From: Zygnema cylindricum | Lineage: Eukaryota > Streptophyta > Zygnematophyceae > Zygnematales > Zygnemataceae | DNA length: 64,000 bases | Assembly (NCBI GenBank): GCA_037447655.1 | Contig: JBBHKE010002285.1 | Span: forward strand, 1-64,000 | Direction of reading: 5' to 3' | Part shown: positions 26,301-34,885 of the stretch, in pieces | Position numbering within the stretch: position 1 is the first letter of the stretch | How the letters are laid out: every line of letters begins with the position of its first letter | Notes under the pieces: model-generated | Told to the model about the DNA's origin: nothing | The model's database searches: none | What the model saw: only the letters and a program-made list of their open reading frames with translations | Translations under genes and position numbers: made by a program

Positions 26301-29300
26301 CCTCCCCCACTCCTCCCTCCCCTCCCTCCCTCCTCCCCCTCCCTCCCTCCCCTCCCTCTCCCTCCCTCTCTCTCTCCTCTCTCTCCTCTCCTCTTTACAT
26401 GCAGGTGAAGGAGAAAAAAGAAAAAGAGAAAAGTGAACTCTCGTACTCTTCAAGCCTTCCACAAAAATAAGCAAGAACTCAAAAACAATATAGCATATCT
26501 TACAAAAATGGAGAGAAGTGGCATAATTCGAAAAGGTAAACAGAAGCTACATCGATCACCTTATGGACACATCGTGTTAAATAAACGCAAGGTCACAGAA
26601 AGCGTCTGAAACAATTTGCAAACATCTAACTCTTACCTCCAGATTGTCTGCAAGGCAGGTATGGACGTCACGAAGGAAATGAATGCATTCATCGACTATC
26701 TCTTCAACTGTAGTGTGAAGCGCTATTTTCCATGTAAAAGGGAGGCCTTCCAAGTTAAGATCAACCGTGACAGTGGAGTTGTCATTACGGGGTTGCTTAA
26801 GCTTCTTTTTATCCAAATTCACCCATAGGAATAAGCGTTGAAAACATCTGTGGTTCCATAGGGCAAACAAACAACCAAGATATTACTCTCGAAAAGCAAA
26901 AAGATAACACATGGTTTATTCACCTTTTTTATTTATCTCCTTCAGAATAATTATACACGCTATCTTTTTCACCAATCGCTACATCAAACTTTGACTGTTA
27001 GTTGCTCCCACGTGCAGCATTTCCAGACATATAACACAACCAGAGAGAACATCAGCGAGTTTCCACCAAAACAAGGTACCTCCAGGCAGTCACCGTCAGC
27101 TCGGCTGGATCCATGGTACATAACCTCTGCGAGAGAAGATTTGCTTGGGCCTCAGTTGTTAGAGAGGGCCACTTATTTCCCAGGGCTTCACAGAACCACA
27201 CCAAGCCCCTTTCTCTGTCTGCCGCCACTACAGGACTTTCCACCAATTGGGTCCAGATTTGGTCCGCCAGAGGGCACTCCAATTTTATGCCACCAGTCTG
27301 TCAAACGAGTCAAAACCTGCCCAGCTATTAGCATCCTCTGATCTTTGTGATTCTAGCAAAAAGTCATTCAGCTTTATCTATAAACAATAAAAACTTCAAC
27401 AGCAACATTTAAATGCAAAAACAGAACTCGCTCTGTATTTGCATTAGTGTGGGCTATTCAAGGATAAAAGTTTGGCACAATCAGATCGAATAAAGTGTGC
27501 ATATTCTTATCATTTGCAGGATATTAACAAATAGCAATTTCGTCCCTGCTCCATACACACCTGGAAGACCCAAAGAAGGAAGTCCAGCCGTTCACGAACA
27601 TGCTGCTCATGAGTGTACACACCATCAACTAATGAAGACGATCCCTTGACTTTGCCGGTAAGCATTTCTCCCGCACATTTCTTTGCAGCATCCAAGTACA
27701 CGTGCAAGCTCCTGACAACCTGCATTTTCCAACACCTAAAGGGTACAACCATAGTTTCTTTCACATTGACATGCTATCATCGTCACCTCCCTTCCCTATC
27801 CAGTAGCTAGTAGACTAGTAAGCCACCTAATTAAATTTAGGAACTAATCCCTTAAAGACGGGAGAATATACTGTTCCAAGTCGATCATAATTTAGACAAC
27901 AACCATGAATAGCTTTTTTTAGCTTAACATAAATGCATTGCACTGCCAGAATTCGAATTGTCGCACCTCGAACTGACATTGGTGAACATTAGTAAAGGCA
28001 TGTAATGCAAAACTTTGGAAATGATGAAGACAAGAAAAACTAAAGGAGTCCTCATTAAGAAAACCAATATCAGAAAATGGCCATATGAAGCCCGTCAAGC
28101 GATTATGCCAATGGTATTTAAGCAATACACCAGCTAGCAAAATTACATGCGAGATTCTAGACTCTGTCACACTTTTAAGAAATTTGCATGCCTGGCATGC
28201 CGGGCAGAAAAGCAGCATACCAGGGCCACAAGTTTATGTTGATCATTGAGTTGTTGCAGCCTGATCTGTCGAGGAATATCGTTCTGTACCCATAGACGTC
28301 ATTTACATTCTGGTCAATACTGTCAAACCAAAGACATACACTCGGAAACCGAAATATATTTAGTGAACAACAAACAAGCTCAGCATTCCTCGTAATTTCA
28401 CCTTCTTCACTGACCAAACAACAAAGTGAGAAAAAAAAAAAACACAAATAATGGGTGTGATTTAACAAGCAGCTCTTGTGCCTCTTGGATATGGGTGATC
28501 TAGAAACTTTTCCACATTTGAGTATTCAGCGACCACCTCTGACTAAAATCTTGCCAGGCAGGTCAACGGAGACAATCATCAAGGTAAATCACTAACCAGA
28601 GCTGTTAACAAACCAGCTTAAAAAGATTGAGAGACCAAACTTTAGGTTGAACGTGGACAAAAAAGCCATAGATAAAAAAAACTTTGCCAGGAAAGAAGAA
28701 ATACAAAAATTGCCTTCATCAAAAAAGAAGTAAAAAAATGAAAGCTAAATTATCATCAACTCACCTGAAATATAGGCTTCTCTTGATCCAACATCACGAT
28801 CTCCCTTAAAAGCCGAAGAGAAGGGATCACAGATTTTCCTTCTCCAATCATAGTAAGGCACCTGTTTATGTACACCTGCATGTGGTGTCACAACGTTCTG
28901 GTGAGCAACATCATCATAGGCTCAGGACTGAGCTATGTTGACCTCAGCCCTCCGTGCACCCAAAGGAGGGTGAGATCGGCTAAGTCCTCCAACAGCCTGC
29001 AGGTCACAAAATTAGAAGCAATTGCGATCAATCTATAGCCATAAATGCCTTTCCAAGCGGATCCTAACAGCATGATTACCCAGCTTTGTGAGATGCACAG
29101 TTAATTTTTACGAGTTTAAGTACACTGTTTACGGCTACTAGCGTTAATGTTTTTTTCACCAATTGAATCATTTTTTCTCCTTGCACACATGTCCGATTTT
29201 CAATTGGAGACCACCAATCGGTAGGTGGGAACCTTGCCATTTCATCATAGACGTCGGATTACGCATTATCTTCAATAAAGAAACATATCATCACCATTCA

Positions 29301-32300
29301 AAAGCAGCATGCTTAAGTACAGACAGGTCAAGACCTAAACATCAATACTGACGGAATGGGACTTACTGCCTTGCTTGCACACTGTACAGAATCATAATGT
29401 CCAAGGATTTCTGTAAGAGCACCAGACTCCAACACCTCGGTGGGTGCCTCGCCTGAATGAAGCATATTCCACAAGAGCTCAAGAAGCCTGCATTGAGAAG
29501 ACGCGATGTCTCTCAGCCAGCTTCCAATCACCCTCAATAGCTCCGCTAAAGCTTAACGACAGCAATAGCGAAACAAAACATCCAGACCAGGAAAAGATGA
29601 AAGAATGACAACGACAGGCATGTTTTTCAAGGCTTTCCCTCAACAAATAACTCAAAATGTCCCAGAGAGGTCCCTTAGAACTTGGCAAGACATATTTTTT
29701 CAAGGATGTAGTTTAATAAGGACAATTTCTCAGTCAATAGCAAAATGATGCCAACCTGGTAGCCATAACTCCCTTAGTGTCGCTACGTGCAAGTTTCTTC
29801 ACGAGTTGAAGAATTTTGACAATATCAGCTGGTGTACGACCCTGCAGAGGATGCTACCTGCAAGTTAGTGTATGTTTAATATCACATATCTTACTGGCAG
29901 AAGGTTCACAGGGTCAGAGTTATGATTTGAAAAAGCAAATAGACACACCTGGCTTCTTTCAAAGCGGCCAAATAGACTATCAAGTTGGTCGTCTGAAAAA
30001 GACCAGGCTAAGTCTGCCAGGAGGTCAAAAATATTGTTCTTCACCTGTCATATAAGCACAGCGCAAGCATTAGGTGAGTTTCCACTATCTTACAGATATA
30101 TACATAAAAAACTTCCTGAGCACATAATACAAACATATAGGAAGGAACCACATGATTCAAAAGCTCCAAGAGGAGGAGGAACAACTGCTTTACAAACCAA
30201 CGGAAAAAAAGGTGAAAAGCCTGTGGCTACAAGCTATTGCTATCGAGCATCGCTAAGGTGAAAAACAGTATAACATACCGCCTCAAATTGATCAGGCTTC
30301 TCTGTAGCAGCCCAAATGGCATCAAGATGTTCTTCTGAAAGCCTCCTTTCTTGCAACAAAAATTTCATAATTTTTTCCACCTGCAGATCACCTAACAAGT
30401 TATGGTTAACAAACTTCAAAACATAAACAATTTTTGAAAGCAATCAATTAATAACCTTCACGGACTATCAGACTCAAAAAAATAAGGCTATTGAACCATC
30501 GACAGAGGTCAAAATCTTTGGACCCCACGACCTACTCTTTATAAAATTTCATCACCAAAAACTCCTACCTCAAAAAAACAAAAATAAATAAAAATGGACT
30601 ACGATTTCTCTGTGCTGCTCATGTCACATCAGGGACTGCGTGATCATTAGAACCAGTGCCCTGAAAACTCCACCCACCTGATCCACATATTGTTTATGAT
30701 GCAGATGTGATCGCAAGACATGTCGCAGTATATCATTTGTTTCCAGCCACTCTATTGTCGTTTGCACAGATTTGCCCATGTCCCTGCAAATTAAATCACC
30801 AACCAGTGATCTTGACAACGGAAGTTTTTCTGTACTACAGTGCTTGATCCGTCTAATAGACTGTAATTTCTGTCAAGGAGTAAAAATGGTTTTCTAAAAA
30901 AAATGTTCTGGAGCCAAAGCAAATAAGATGTGCATCAATCTGCTAAACAAAACAAACTAATCATGTTCATACATGTCCATACAAGAACATACCTGGAAGA
31001 TATGGCCCGGGAATTTTCCAAAAGCTTGTTTATCTCACGGACTGCACTAAGCTGCTTGTTGAAAGAAGGAAACCCGAGCATACGCTCCACCATCCGCCTT
31101 TGTACTGCACTCACCAGACTCTCCGCTTCCTCAAGTGAAACACTTCGCCCAATCAAGGCCTGAAGATGTTTGAGAGTAAGAGATAGTGCCCCAAATGTAC
31201 CATCTCTCGTTTTATCGCTTAATGTGTCCACGTCTCTCTCAAGATTGTCCGCGACAAACCGGAGGACAATTTTACAGGGCTGCCATGAAGTCCAGAAAAA
31301 AAGGGATCAGTATCTGAATGACGCTGATTTGCCGAAGCAGAATCCAAATTGGGCACAAACCCATAGTCACTGCGTTTGATATGCCCTAATGCTGATCACA
31401 AGCCCCACAAATTGTGCAAAAATACGCAAAAGTGTCACAAATGGCATGCTGTAAGCAGTTGTAACTCATAAACTTCCTCTATAACTTACAAACTATGACT
31501 TACTGTAACTTCACAGTAATGGATGTTGCTCATTAAAAAAAAAAAAAATTATCCTCCTCGGAGAAGAACCAAGGGTGGACAACGTATCTGAAAAAAAATC
31601 AGGAAGAAAGAAGAGAACAGGTGACTGATGCAATGCTAGACCTACCTCCACAAAAAGTGCTGCCGCATTATCCGTTAAGAACTCCGCAGCCCTGGCAACA
31701 GGTTGAAGGACAGCCTCCATCGTAGTTGGTGATAACTTTTCTGGTTTGGCCAAAATATCCAGTAGAACTGAATAGCCGTTTCCATATGAAGTTTGACCAA
31801 AGTAATTGAGGCAGTATGACAACCAGCAATAAACATCTGGAGGCTTGCATCTGGCGCACTCACAGCCGTCCAACTGTCTAACTTGCGCCCTCCTGAAAAC
31901 ACAGTACCACTCCCCAGTCTTTACCTTCAAAGGGGATCCTGCAATAGGAGTAGCAAAACTATTTGGAAACTTCAAATCTGCAAGTGTCAAATTCTGCTCT
32001 TTGTGTTTTATATGGTACTGGCAGTTCTTATCAAATCCTATCGCCAATGCTTTCAAGAGAATGACCACATCTTCTTCGGCATCAACATTCTCGTCGAGAA
32101 GCTGAGGAGCCTTTAAAACAACTACATCCATTAACCGTAACAATGCGTCCAAAATGTGAGAATGAATATCATCATTCCACTTCCAAATTGCTTTGTCGTC
32201 AAGACACTTCTCAAAAACATTCGGCACAGCGTCACGGAACAACGTCTGTAACTTTCTTCTGTCAGGAGTGGTTTCTTCATGACCAGCTTTGATGATTTTT

Positions 32301-32548
32301 GCGGCAGCAGCTAGACACAGTTGCAAATGATTTGGATAAACTGTCCAAGGCCATTTTCCTAAACCATCCATTACAATATTAAGCTCTTCCCGGGGAAAAT
32401 CGTCCACATCTTCCAACTCAATATCCTGTGGTTGAATAGGCATATCTGCTCTAGAACCGTATTCTGATGACTCGTCGTCACTGCTCGGTGTATCCCAAGC
32501 TTGATTATCTTCCTGTCTGATTGTTTCTACATCCCAGTTTTGCTCCAT
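7928..32548 (-). CDS. USP9X/FAF-type ubiquitin C-terminal hydrolase (whole gene, ~50 exons)
   Basis: Encodes a giant deubiquitinase (peptidase C19) predicted to remove ubiquitin from proteins; family members act mainly in the cytosol. I placed about 50 exons by GT..AG sites and phase. Together they give 7,623 nt (about 2,540 aa) in one frame, close to animal USP9X (about 2,550 aa). The start is placed at the ATG at 32,548 (protein MEQNWDVE..); the stop is at 7,928. The catalytic elements are all present: Cys box (GLKNAGATCYMNS, Cys about 1,552), zinc ribbon (C1668, C1671, C1715, C1718), His box (AGHYYSYIKER, His about 1,931) and Asp box (WIAFDDKRVEPYD, Asp about 1,960). The rest matches the family's helical repeats and ubiquitin-like segment. 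No disabling mutation is seen. Least certain are exon 13's 5' edge, the exon 21-22 junction, the 27-28 junction, microexons 46-47 and terminal exon 50. No close FAF-type member is familiar to me from Arabidopsis. Confidence 0.9.
9261..10278 (-). CDS. Deubiquitinase exons 46-49 (C-terminal region with microexons)
   Basis: Proposed exons 10,248-10,278 (31 nt), 10,125-10,148 (24 nt), 9,722-10,050 and 9,261-9,446 (residues about 2,208-2,397). Exon 46 gives AFRTFAMNLL, a natural continuation of VEDVRT. Exons 47 and 48 begin with similar Asn/Lys-rich phrases (GNNKTNQG; PNKINKGPNGES). Exon 48 is Ser/Gly/Pro-rich; exon 49 contains LSLNELCRKTH and APTIRLHYADGQMSIPAEQLESWMHPHMQ. Phases agree, but the microexon donors are weak, so 46-47 are tentative. 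Confidence 0.6.
9465..9560. repeat. AT-rich (AATA/AAT) simple repeat in intron
   Basis: Degenerate AATAAT/AAGAAT repeats ending in tandem AATCAATAATCAATAATCA copies. The tract lies in the intron just upstream of exon 49's acceptor on the minus strand, where it contributes a T-rich tract. Confidence 0.8.
10286..10411. repeat. (GAGGGA)n purine tract in intron
   Basis: About 125 bp of nearly pure purine, mostly GAGGGA hexamers. On the gene's strand it is a long polypyrimidine tract ending just before the proposed acceptor of microexon 46 at 10,279. Confidence 0.9.
11006..13568 (-). CDS. Deubiquitinase exons 40-45 (C-terminal helical region)
   Basis: Exons 13,517-13,568; 13,054-13,105; 12,727-12,786; 12,417-12,503; 11,367-11,556; 11,006-11,131 (residues about 2,019-2,207). 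Phases alternate 1 and 2 yet chain without error, which is strong support. The protein reads ALPGSIHRSVWEENLRF, LLDKDYFRFLRTLVENN, VAQFTIELAIDFICRIFLR, KTFQMKMLQQTHWLSQYLL and KCPVEDVRT. This resembles the helical region that follows the catalytic domain in USP9X. Confidence 0.85.
13772..14119 (-). CDS. Deubiquitinase exons 38-39 (Asp box, end of C19 domain)
   Basis: Exons 13,993-14,119 and 13,772-13,837 (residues about 1,954-2,018). Exon 38 supplies WIAFDDKRVEPYDVNDLEKDCFGG, with the Asp that orients the catalytic His. Exon 39 reads EFDRPNSAYMLLYERSPQ, matching the conserved NAYMLFYER-type end of USP domains. The exon 39 donor (GAT|GTCAGT) is non-ideal but needed, since reading on reaches a stop. 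Confidence 0.9.
14280..14977 (-). CDS. Deubiquitinase exon 37 (catalytic His box and low-complexity insert)
   Basis: Residues about 1,722-1,953, the largest catalytic exon. It begins with the conserved LPHTLVIHLKRFDFDYETM..KLKDRFEFP strand region and ends with YYKYDLVGVVVHSGTAFAGHYYSYIKER, where the His of GHYYSY (about 1,931) is the general base. Between them sits a roughly 125-residue insertion rich in Gln, Gly, Ser, Asp and Glu, predicted to be disordered and looped out of the fold. The donor is GG|GTACGT (phase 2). Confidence 0.92.
15191..15358 (-). CDS. Deubiquitinase exon 36 (zinc ribbon of the fingers subdomain)
   Basis: Residues 1,666-1,721. Two CxxC pairs, ICRGC near the start and YYCEEC near the end, bracket the fingers subdomain, as in zinc-ribbon USPs. 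Both pairs are intact, so zinc binding is likely. Between them lie PFAAISVDVKNKRDLAESL and the ADNAYYCEECGKK motif typical of USP9X/USP24/USP34 relatives. Confidence 0.93.
16041..16262 (-). CDS. Deubiquitinase exon 35 (C19 domain, QDAFEFF box)
   Basis: Residues 1,592-1,665: AMFGALLGSSLDHYVPQGFW, then INLREHQDAFEFFNRLYDSIDE and IFGGCFAQQ. The REHQDAFEFF motif is the classical USP box 2, helping shape the ubiquitin-binding palm. I chose the acceptor GGGACAG|GCT at 16,263, because more upstream choices give an in-frame stop. The donor (CAG|GTCGGT) is weaker than usual. Confidence 0.92.
16637..17538 (-). CDS. Deubiquitinase exons 33-34 (catalytic Cys box)
   Basis: Exons 17,187-17,538 and 16,637-16,764 (residues about 1,432-1,591). 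Exon 33 carries LINHFLFPGSVVLLR, a CGTRTSRSYAFQLL segment and GRKSMGGYVGLKNAG. It ends at phase 1, and exon 34 completes Gly and continues ATCYMNSVFQQLYMQP. The nucleophile is the Cys of GATCYMNS, about residue 1,552. This is the start of the peptidase C19 fold, where the cysteine attacks the isopeptide bond at the ubiquitin C-terminus. Confidence 0.93.
17715..18792 (-). CDS. Deubiquitinase exons 29-32
   Basis: Exons 18,767-18,792 (26 nt); 18,357-18,462; 18,091-18,222; 17,715-17,810 (residues about 1,312-1,431). They read AADTFLQLR, KPGDSANIAHKLILSALIA, YWELLCRLLKSSRDPEVLEM and RLEGHLLLTRTLVEVFHC. The 26-nt exon ends at phase 2 and is completed by the T of exon 30 to give Ser. This is the helical linker immediately N-terminal to the catalytic domain. 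Confidence 0.82.
19555..21438 (-). CDS. Deubiquitinase exons 23-28
   Basis: Exons 21,365-21,438; 21,087-21,219; 20,583-20,738; 20,471-20,503; 20,338-20,388; 19,555-19,653 (residues about 1,130-1,311). They contain an acidic, probably disordered segment (DDTKDEDEAEDVVVSMNE), then helical LAQVVSVLTNLAWATAMGN, an 11-codon microexon CVRGSAIVFCN, ITKFISARMLRSVL and a second acidic stretch (SDEDEETGQDLDD). The join between exons 27 and 28 spans an unusually large gap, so a short exon could be missing around 19,750. Confidence 0.75.
21719..23029 (-). CDS. Deubiquitinase exons 18-22
   Basis: Exons 22,976-23,029; 22,803-22,862; 22,510-22,599; 22,226-22,317; 21,719-21,821 (residues about 997-1,129). 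They read VYDILFKLLDVDNSGVRE, a 20-residue exon with SLLMLLPTHPDILRSF, SLSDVATQEDAVALL, the SGGF segment and CLLSVFEPGALPEG..RRGCYASALRLLKF, in family order. Exon 21 ends at phase 2 (TTTAA|GTGAGC) and joins directly to exon 22 (AAG). A good-looking acceptor at about 21,947 in between opens a stretch with stops in all three frames, so I left it out. Confidence 0.78.
23583..24919 (-). CDS. Deubiquitinase exons 14-17 (ubiquitin-like segment)
   Basis: Exons 24,833-24,919; 24,272-24,352; 23,897-24,022; 23,583-23,660, all phase 0 at both ends (residues about 873-996). They encode a beta-grasp-like stretch: RKVPAHGASFQGRPLTIEV, then FKVNVHSNEYLASLRQKV, RVRLVYQGRELMQDW and the turn CGIQEGTAISAS. This matches the embedded ubiquitin-like domain of FAF/USP9X proteins. 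In family members such domains help position substrate or regulate activity; that role here is inferred. Confidence 0.85.
25859..28875 (-). CDS. Deubiquitinase exons 8-13 (middle helical region)
   Basis: Exons 28,765-28,875; 28,221-28,283; 27,561-27,719; 27,080-27,297; 26,637-26,847; about 25,859-26,011 (residues about 568-872). Content includes CLTMIGEGKSVIPSLRLLRE, NDIPRQIRLQQLNDQHKLV, HVRERLDFLLWVFQ and CPLADQIWTQLV..RGLVWFCEAL, all in USP9X-like order. Exons 11 and 12 join through a split Arg codon. The end of exon 13 (RCLRLLK before GTGAGG) is clear. Its start is not: a GGGCAG acceptor at 26,012 keeps phase 0, but the open frame continues further 5' through a Gly/Glu-rich stretch. Confidence 0.8.
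26219..26394. repeat. Polypyrimidine/polypurine tract in intron 12
   Basis: About 175 bp of CT-only sequence (CCCTCC and CTCC motifs) on the plus strand, so purine-only on the coding strand. It lies between exons 12 and 13. The Glu/Arg/Gly-rich frame read through it on the minus strand ends at a stop before exon 13 and is treated as non-coding. Confidence 0.88.
29367..31279 (-). CDS. Deubiquitinase exons 2-7 (N-terminal helical repeats)
   Basis: Exons 30,993-31,279; 30,678-30,783; 30,279-30,380; 29,949-30,044; 29,756-29,841; 29,367-29,487 (residues about 302-567). Phases chain cleanly: exon 2 ends in AG and exon 3 supplies the G of Arg; exon 6 ends in AG and exon 7 supplies the G. Recognisable content is the family-typical run ending VEKIMKFLLQ, HLDAIWAAT, DLLADLAWSFSDDQLDSLFGRF and ELLWNMLHSGEAP. 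These are scaffold-like helical repeats expected to bind substrates or partners. Donors and acceptors are close to consensus throughout. Confidence 0.85.
31646..32548 (-). CDS. Deubiquitinase exon 1 (acidic N-terminus and helical repeats)
   Basis: Residues 1-301. Initiation is placed at ATG 32,546-32,548 because an acidic Ser/Asp/Glu-rich leader follows (DTPSSDDESSEYGS, EDVDDFP), typical of this family. The frame also stays open 19 codons upstream. The body contains amphipathic helices (LQLCLAAAAKIIKAGHE; LLRLMDVVVLKAPQLLD) and a block WLSYCLNYFG..YGNGYSVLLDIL that resembles the USP9X N-terminal helical region. The donor is GAG|GTAGGT at codon phase 0. A small unrecognised intron inside the Cys-rich stretch (CECARCKPPDVYC) cannot be excluded. 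Confidence 0.85.
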
Positions 32549-33031
32549 TCTCCAGCAGAAATCTACCTTAAAAAACCTGCCTCTGCTTAATCTATATGCA
32601 TACAAAATTTAAAGTTTACAGACATATAATTTTTTCAGACCAGCAAATTATTTGTAAATATAACACAGGTTAAAATATGTAAAGCTTTCTGCTTTTTTAT
32701 GATTACCCCTTTTATTTGTCCGACTCATTATTCAAAAACCTGCTGGCTCACATCCAAAGCTTAATGTACATGTCATTCAACAAAAGTTTAGCACCATGTG
32801 CTGCTTTTGAACTATAGCTCACAGAGATGGTTTGACGCAGTATAAAGGGAAAGAGCAAAATCCACATGGCACGGCGCTATTGAATCCTGGGTTCCGTATT
32901 TTCGAATGTTGTATGTGCGAAATATTTTATAAACTTGCCGAAAACTGGTAGTAGTGTGGACCTTCCCGTGAATACCGTATGGAATACGGTACTGTAGATA
33001 TTGTAGTACGGTAGAGTGCTCTTTTATTGGA
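32549..33031 (-). promoter_or_regulatory. 5' flank of the deubiquitinase gene
   Basis: AT-rich DNA upstream of the start codon, expected to hold the promoter and 5' UTR. Candidate TATA-like stretches occur (ATATTTTAACC near 32,670). No clear initiator or conserved element can be fixed. A palindromic ACCGTATGGAATACGGT lies near 32,974. Assignment is by position only. Confidence 0.35.
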
Positions 33032-33705
33032 TTAAGGGTATGGTTACATCAGACGAAAAGTGAGGTTTAATACAGAATTTTGTACTTGCCCGTACCATGC
33101 CGTACTATATTTTCGTGAGTTTCTTAAAAACAACATTACAGAAAATAAGATTACGATTCTCCAAGTATCCAGGAGAAGACATCGACCGTCCGATTACATT
33201 TTGGTCTTCATCTGCGAAGCAATCGCTCCATACGCCTCTGTATTGGTGAACCCACCTCGCCGAGGTGGGTTCAGCAATACAGAACCATTCAAATCGCTAC
33301 ACCTGGACGTCAGACACGTGCGTCTATGAAATATGAAAATTTTCACACGTCCACAAAGTCACGTGCCTTCGGACAAGGTGACCGTAAAATTTTTGCCGAA
33401 AAGAAATACGGTTTTTTCCTGAAAGTCAGCAGCGTGAAGGAGATCTCTGAGGTACATTGACGCGGTACACTTGTGAAGTACACGTACGTAATACGAGAGT
33501 ACGGATTTTTATACGAAAATGGTCGGTTTCCAAATCTTTGACGATTTTTTAGATTTGATCGTCGACCTACGTGGAATCACTCAAATCAGAACACGTATGT
33601 AAAAACTTGTTTACAGATGATACGCGATGTAACCGAGGCCTCTGTAATACAGAAATTTTGCTGTCCGTACTATTACAGAGACCTCCTGATGTAACCATGC
33701 CCTAA
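33032..33705. mobile_element. TIR element family B, full-length copy
   Basis: About 670 bp, non-coding, with inverted ends TTAAGGGTATGGTTACATCA (left) and TGATGTAACCATGCCCTAA (right). The right half is repeated at 34,201-34,885. It carries a strong hairpin at 33,238-33,282 and paired GCCTCTGTAATACAGAA / TATTACAGAGACC phrases. No transposase is present. The flanks show TTA/TAA, which would fit a Harbinger-type target, but this is not proven. Confidence 0.7.
33238..33282. repeat. Hairpin inside element B
   Basis: Two nested perfect arm pairs: 8 bp (CTGTATTG / CAATACAG) and 12 bp (GAACCCACCTCG / CGAGGTGGGTTC), separated by a 2-nt mismatch, with a single-base loop at 33,260. Confidence 0.9.
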
Positions 33706-34049
33706 GTAAAGTCTGATACGGTTGTCCAAGCACTGCTATAAAGTATAAACTCATCTACAAGTATTGTGAAACTCGCTTTCTTAACCCCCGAACTCCACGC
33801 GAGTCGTGAACGTAGTAAATTTGGACAGTTCGTGTAATGTGGAAGCATGTACGTCAAATCAGGTGACTTGGTTACTTGGTTGCAAAAATGGATTTGAATA
33901 AACTGCACAAATATGCGTCATTTACTGGTATTTTTTTAAATGAAAATCGTACCCATAATGACGGCACATTTATAGATAAAACGTAAGATTAGTCAAGAAA
34001 CAGGATTTACCGCACGTTACTGTAAATAGTGTATTGTACTGGTACAGTA
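33706..34049. other. Intergenic between elements B and A
   Basis: AT-rich sequence with no gene or repeat boundary recognised. Confidence 0.5.
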
Positions 34050-34200
34050 CACCGCCAATCGCTATTAGTAGTGTTGGGTATCGAGGACCTTTTGCCGATA
34101 TTCGATATATCTCGAATTTCAGGTACCCGATAATCGATATATCTTTTCGATATATTGAAAATATAAATATCGCGATATATCGAGGCATTAAAAAAAAATG

Positions 34201-34885
34201 AAAATATTCACAGGTCTCTAAAGTCACGTGCCTTCGGACAAGGTGACAGTAAAATCTTTGCCGAAAAGAAATACGGTTTTTTCCTGAAAGTCGAGTGAAG
34301 GAGATCTCTGAGGTACATTGACTCGGTACACTTCATTGTTCAAAAATGGTTGAAAGTAGGCCCATACAATATGCCTATTGTATGCAAAACATACAACATG
34401 ACCTTAAGACCCATATTGTATTCGGACAAATTCGGACCATTTAAACATTCGGACCAAAAATTGGACCAATTAAAACATTTGGACCAAAATAATTTATTTA
34501 CACCGTCAGATTCGGACGATCGGACGGTCTTTGATCAAAGTGGCGATCTAAGAAGATCACATGAAAAACCCATAACACGACTTACGATAAAGGCGCTGAC
34601 CAAATGCCTACCATAAAAACGCCTACTTTTTAAATATGGTACACTTGCGAAGTACACGTACATAATACGCAACTACGGATTTCCATACGGAAATGGTCGG
34701 TTTTCAAATATTTAACGATTTTAAAGATTTGATCGTCAACTTACAATGAACCACTCAAATCAAATTATGTGTGTAAAAACTTGGTTACAGACGATACGCA
34801 ATGTAACCAAGGCCTCTGCAATACACGAATTTTGTTGTCCGTACTATTACAAAGACCTCCTCATGTAACCATACCTTAAATTAGT
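34201..34885. mobile_element. Truncated element B with an internal insertion
   Basis: Matches the right part of the full B element (33,330-33,705), including AGTCACGTGCCTTCGGACAA, GAAATACGGTTTTTTCCTG and the right end ATGTAACCATACCTTAA. The left end is missing. The match is split at 34,334-34,639 by a family C element. Confidence 0.8.
34334..34639. mobile_element. MITE family C, copy 1 (innermost of the nest)
   Basis: About 305 bp inserted into element B. TACACTT occurs on both sides (34,327-34,333 and 34,640-34,646), while the uninterrupted B copy has it once, marking a target duplication of 7 or more bp. Ends are AGTAGGC-type. The body matches 41,661-41,955 (TATGCCTATTGTATGCAAAAC and AGATCACATGAAAA blocks). 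Confidence 0.8.

Noticed and set aside
26187-26474. Minus-strand Glu/Arg/Gly-rich frame between exons 12 and 13
   Set aside because: It reads a purine simple repeat and ends at a stop before exon 13. No family counterpart exists.
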